DNA of 8,280 nt from Acidobacteriota bacterium (GTDB lineage Bacteria; Acidobacteriota; Terriglobia; Terriglobales; Acidobacteriaceae): NCBI GenBank assembly GCA_021841795.1, contig JAKCDN010000124.1:1-8280 (forward strand), written 5' to 3'. This document shows positions 6,687 through 8,280 of the stretch, piece after piece. Below the pieces are notes generated by a model that saw only the letters and a program-made list of their open reading frames with translations, did not search any database and was not told where the DNA came from. Numbering within the stretch: the stretch's first letter is position 1; every line of letters begins with the position of its first letter. The position numbers and the translations under genes are program-made.

Positions 6687-6980
6687 CGATCATCTCCTGG
6701 AAACAGCCTGCCGCTAACGACATTGAGCGGGCTGCTCAGCGGTGCACATCGGCATTACATTTATCATGCGATCGGCAGCAGGCATCTCGCGCACTCGATC
6801 AGTGACAGCGTCGTTGCGGCAACAACTCCATTTTACTGCGGCCGCAGGCCGTGATTGCAGAGCAAGAAGAGGATGGACGGCGACTGGAGCGAAAACCGCG
6901 CTTGCCTGGAAGACAGGCCATGCTAAACTTTACGCGAGCCTCAAACCCCAACAGCATCAAGACGACAAACGGAGCAGCGG
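6687..6980. other. Divergent intergenic region between kduI and the FkbM methyltransferase
   Basis: No gene is supported in these 294 bases. The kduI leader (minus strand) can fold: AGCGGGCTG at 6726-6734 pairs with CAGC...CCGCT at 6704-6715 around a three-base bulge, placing a hairpin about 20 bases upstream of the kduI start. A small palindrome GTTGC-G-GCAAC lies at 6813-6823 and could be an operator. A promoter candidate for the methyltransferase is listed separately. Confidence 0.4.
6902..6929 (+). promoter_or_regulatory. Candidate sigma-70 promoter for the FkbM methyltransferase gene
   Basis: TTGCCT at 6902-6907 (four of six to the -35 consensus) and TAAACT at 6924-6929 (four of six to the -10 consensus) are 16 bases apart, and TGC directly before the latter forms an extended -10. 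It would give a leader of roughly 45 bases before the GTG start at 6981. Confidence 0.33.
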
Positions 6981-7754
6981 GTGAAAAACCTTTTGAGAGG
7001 TTTGATATCCAGGCCTGTCACGCAACGCTGCTTCATGCAGATGCTCAAGCTGTGCCACGCGGGGATGAACTATGGCGGAGGACATTCGCCGGCCGACAGT
7101 GGAGAGCGCAATGCGCTTGCGCTGGTTCGCAAGTCGGTCGATCCATCCCTTGGCCTCACTCTCTTCGACATCGGCGCCAACGACGGCGAGTACCTGAAGC
7201 ACGCTCTGGAGATTCTCGGAGACCGGGCAAAAATTTATGCTTTTGAACCGCAGGCCCTGTGCCACGAACGGCTGTGCGCGCGGTTTGCGAGCGAATCCCG
7301 GGTCGAACCGATTAAAGCTGCGTTAGGGAGCGCCACAGGAACGGTCGAGCTCTTTGCAAAGGCGGCAGGCGAGTCAACGGCCTCGCTGCACCGCAGCACG
7401 ATCGCCGGCCAGGCAGTTTCAGAGATCGTGCAGATGACAACCGTCGACGAGGTCTGCCGCGAAAAGAAAATCGGGCGGATCGATCTGCTCAAGATCGACA
7501 CTGAAGGGAATGATATCGACGTAATCGCAGGCGCTGCGGCCATGATCGAGGCGGGCTGCATCGCGTTTATCCAGTTTGAGTTTGGCGATCCTTTTCTTCA
7601 TACCCCCTTTCACTTCCTCAACCTGTGGAACCGGCTTTCTCCGCGCTATACCATCCACCGTATTCTCCGGCACGGCCTCACTGAGGTGCGCGCTTACTCT
7701 GCCGACCTCGAGATCTACAAGGTAGCCAATTTCCTCTGTGTACTGAGGCGCTGA
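6981..7754 (+). CDS. FkbM-family SAM-dependent methyltransferase
   Basis: A 257-residue class I methyltransferase of the FkbM type. Residues about 61-71 (LFDIGANDGEY) form the glycine-rich SAM-binding motif I, AFEPQ at 87-91 carries the acidic end of strand 2, and IDLLKIDTEGND at 167-178 is the FkbM signature around the third and fourth strands, followed by FIQFEFG at 197-202. No signal peptide or membrane segment is seen, so it is cytoplasmic. Family members mostly O-methylate sugars or polyketides; the acceptor cannot be told from sequence. GGAG at 6971-6974, six bases before the GTG at 6981, supports that start. It stands alone between uronate genes, in opposite orientation to both neighbours, and no polysaccharide biosynthesis genes are nearby, so a role in the pectin pathway is not shown. 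Confidence 0.85.
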   Translation: MKNLLRGLISRPVTQRCFMQMLKLCHAGMNYGGGHSPADSGERNALALVRKSVDPSLGLTLFDIGANDGEYLKHALEILGDRAKIYAFEPQALCHERLCARFASESRVEPIKAALGSATGTVELFAKAAGESTASLHRSTIAGQAVSEIVQMTTVDEVCREKKIGRIDLLKIDTEGNDIDVIAGAAAMIEAGCIAFIQFEFGDPFLHTPFHFLNLWNRLSPRYTIHRILRHGLTEVRAYSADLEIYKVANFLCVLRR

Positions 7755-7772
7755 AGCCGGCGAGGCACGGGA

Positions 7773-7798
7773 CGGCCGGCTGCGGAGGTTGCCGGCCG
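7773..7798. terminator. GC-rich hairpin between convergent FkbM and pectinesterase genes
   Basis: CGGCCGGC (7773-7780) and GCCGGCCG (7791-7798) are perfect inverted repeats around a ten-base loop, lying 18 bases after the FkbM stop and 13 bases from the pectinesterase stop. The position suits a bidirectional terminator for both convergent genes. No T run follows on either strand, so termination might be Rho-assisted. Confidence 0.45.
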
Positions 7799-7811
7799 CC
7801 GCGGAATCGCC

Positions 7812-8280
7812 TTACTGCGCGGGCGGCTCCGGAAGCTTGGTCGGATCCCAGTTGTCGGGGCCGCGCAAAAAGACCTTCGGCTCATACTGCGCCGCCTGCT
7901 CCGGCGTCAGAAAATGGGCATGGGGATCGCGCTGGCCGCGCTGTGCGCCCGGTCCGCTGGAGTCAAACTCCGCGTAGTAGGCGGTGTCCAGCCAGTGGGT
8001 CTGCCCGGGATGCCATTCCCGCCAGCCCGCGGGATCAATCTTGTCGTCCATCCGGGTATGCAGATAAATCACGGTCGAGTAAGGACGCCACGGCCGGCCG
8101 AGAAATACCGAGCCCGTCACATCGGGATCGGCGGTCAAGCGGCACCCGTCGATTACAAAGCCCGAATCCTGCTGCGGATAATGCTTTGACTGCGCGGTGA
8201 TGAAGCCTCCGTTGTGGGGCGTCGAATGGATCTCGCAGTTCTCAAATACCGCCTTGGAATCGCCGAAGATAAAGTCGACA
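7812..8280 (-). CDS. Pectinesterase (carbohydrate esterase family 8), C-terminal part
   Basis: The minus-strand frame is open from the right edge to a stop at 7812-7814, giving 155 residues of a protein whose N-terminus lies outside the window; the internal ATG at 8138 is not its start. Pectinesterases (EC 3.1.1.11) remove methyl esters from pectin on a parallel beta-helix. The first visible residues, VDFIFG, hold the nucleophile Asp of the family; then come FENCEIHS, GGFITAQS, and LGRPWRPYSTVIYL containing the active-site Arg of the GRPW motif. The next blocks, PAGWREWH and AYYAEFDSSGPGA, match the family's usual GW..W and Y.EY...GPGA ends. A secreted protein would be expected, but the signal-peptide region is missing. 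Its product, de-esterified polygalacturonate, is the substrate source for the uronate genes to the left. Confidence 0.94.
   Translation of the reverse strand, partial: VDFIFGDSKAVFENCEIHSTPHNGGFITAQSKHYPQQDSGFVIDGCRLTADPDVTGSVFLGRPWRPYSTVIYLHTRMDDKIDPAGWREWHPGQTHWLDTAYYAEFDSSGPGAQRGQRDPHAHFLTPEQAAQYEPKVFLRGPDNWDPTKLPEPPAQ

Noticed and set aside
6742..6984. Plus-strand open frame of 80 codons in the kduI/FkbM intergenic region
   Set aside because: GTG start without a ribosome site, no recognisable domain, unlike codon use of neighbours, and it runs over the FkbM promoter and start.
7812..8138. Pectinesterase as a complete small gene starting at 8138
   Set aside because: The same frame continues upstream to the window edge with the VDFIFG catalytic motif, so the ATG at 8138 is internal.
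1..8280. CRISPR arrays, tRNA or rRNA genes, insertion sequences, phage or defence systems
   Set aside because: No regularly spaced direct repeats, RNA gene signatures, transposase motifs or defence domains were seen; the window reads as a metabolic locus.

Overview
The window is a GC-rich bacterial segment dominated by pectin and hexuronate catabolism genes. The gene set (UxaC, a LarA-type racemase, the tagaturonate/fructuronate epimerase UxaE, a KduD-like dehydrogenase, KduI, and a pectinesterase next door) and the codon use recall soil Acidobacteriota of the Terriglobia type. That taxonomic guess is an inference from gene content; there is no rRNA or marker gene here.

Layout: (1) 1-468, minus strand: a GntR/FadR-type (FCD) repressor, cut by the left edge. 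(2) 469-676: a divergent control region with a TATACT -10-like box overlapped downstream by a near-perfect TGGTC-n-GACC operator-like site. (3) 677-4925, plus strand: uxaC, a larA-like gene and uxaE, separated by gaps of 118 and 186 bases. (4) 4926-5055: a strongly folding inverted-repeat structure, then a second operator-like site. (5) 5056-5832: an SDR dehydrogenase, KduD-like. (6) 5856-6686, minus strand: kduI, convergent with the SDR and only 23 bases from it. (7) 6687-6980: a divergent intergenic region. (8) 6981-7754: an FkbM-family methyltransferase. (9) 7812-8280, minus strand: the C-terminal part of a family-8 pectinesterase, running off the right edge.

How the genes fit together: the pectinesterase de-esterifies pectin so that polygalacturonate can be cut. 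Saturated galacturonate would enter through UxaC (to tagaturonate), and UxaE would epimerise this to fructuronate, bypassing the classical tagaturonate reductase/altronate branch. Unsaturated lyase products would enter through KduI and then a KduD-type dehydrogenase to 2-keto-3-deoxygluconate. No fructuronate reductase, mannonate dehydratase, KDG kinase or aldolase, pectate lyase or transporter is seen in the window.

The least explained member is the LarA-like protein between uxaC and uxaE. It keeps the His/Lys/His set that holds the nickel-pincer cofactor in lactate racemase, so a nickel-dependent epimerase acting on a sugar acid is the most interesting hypothesis here.
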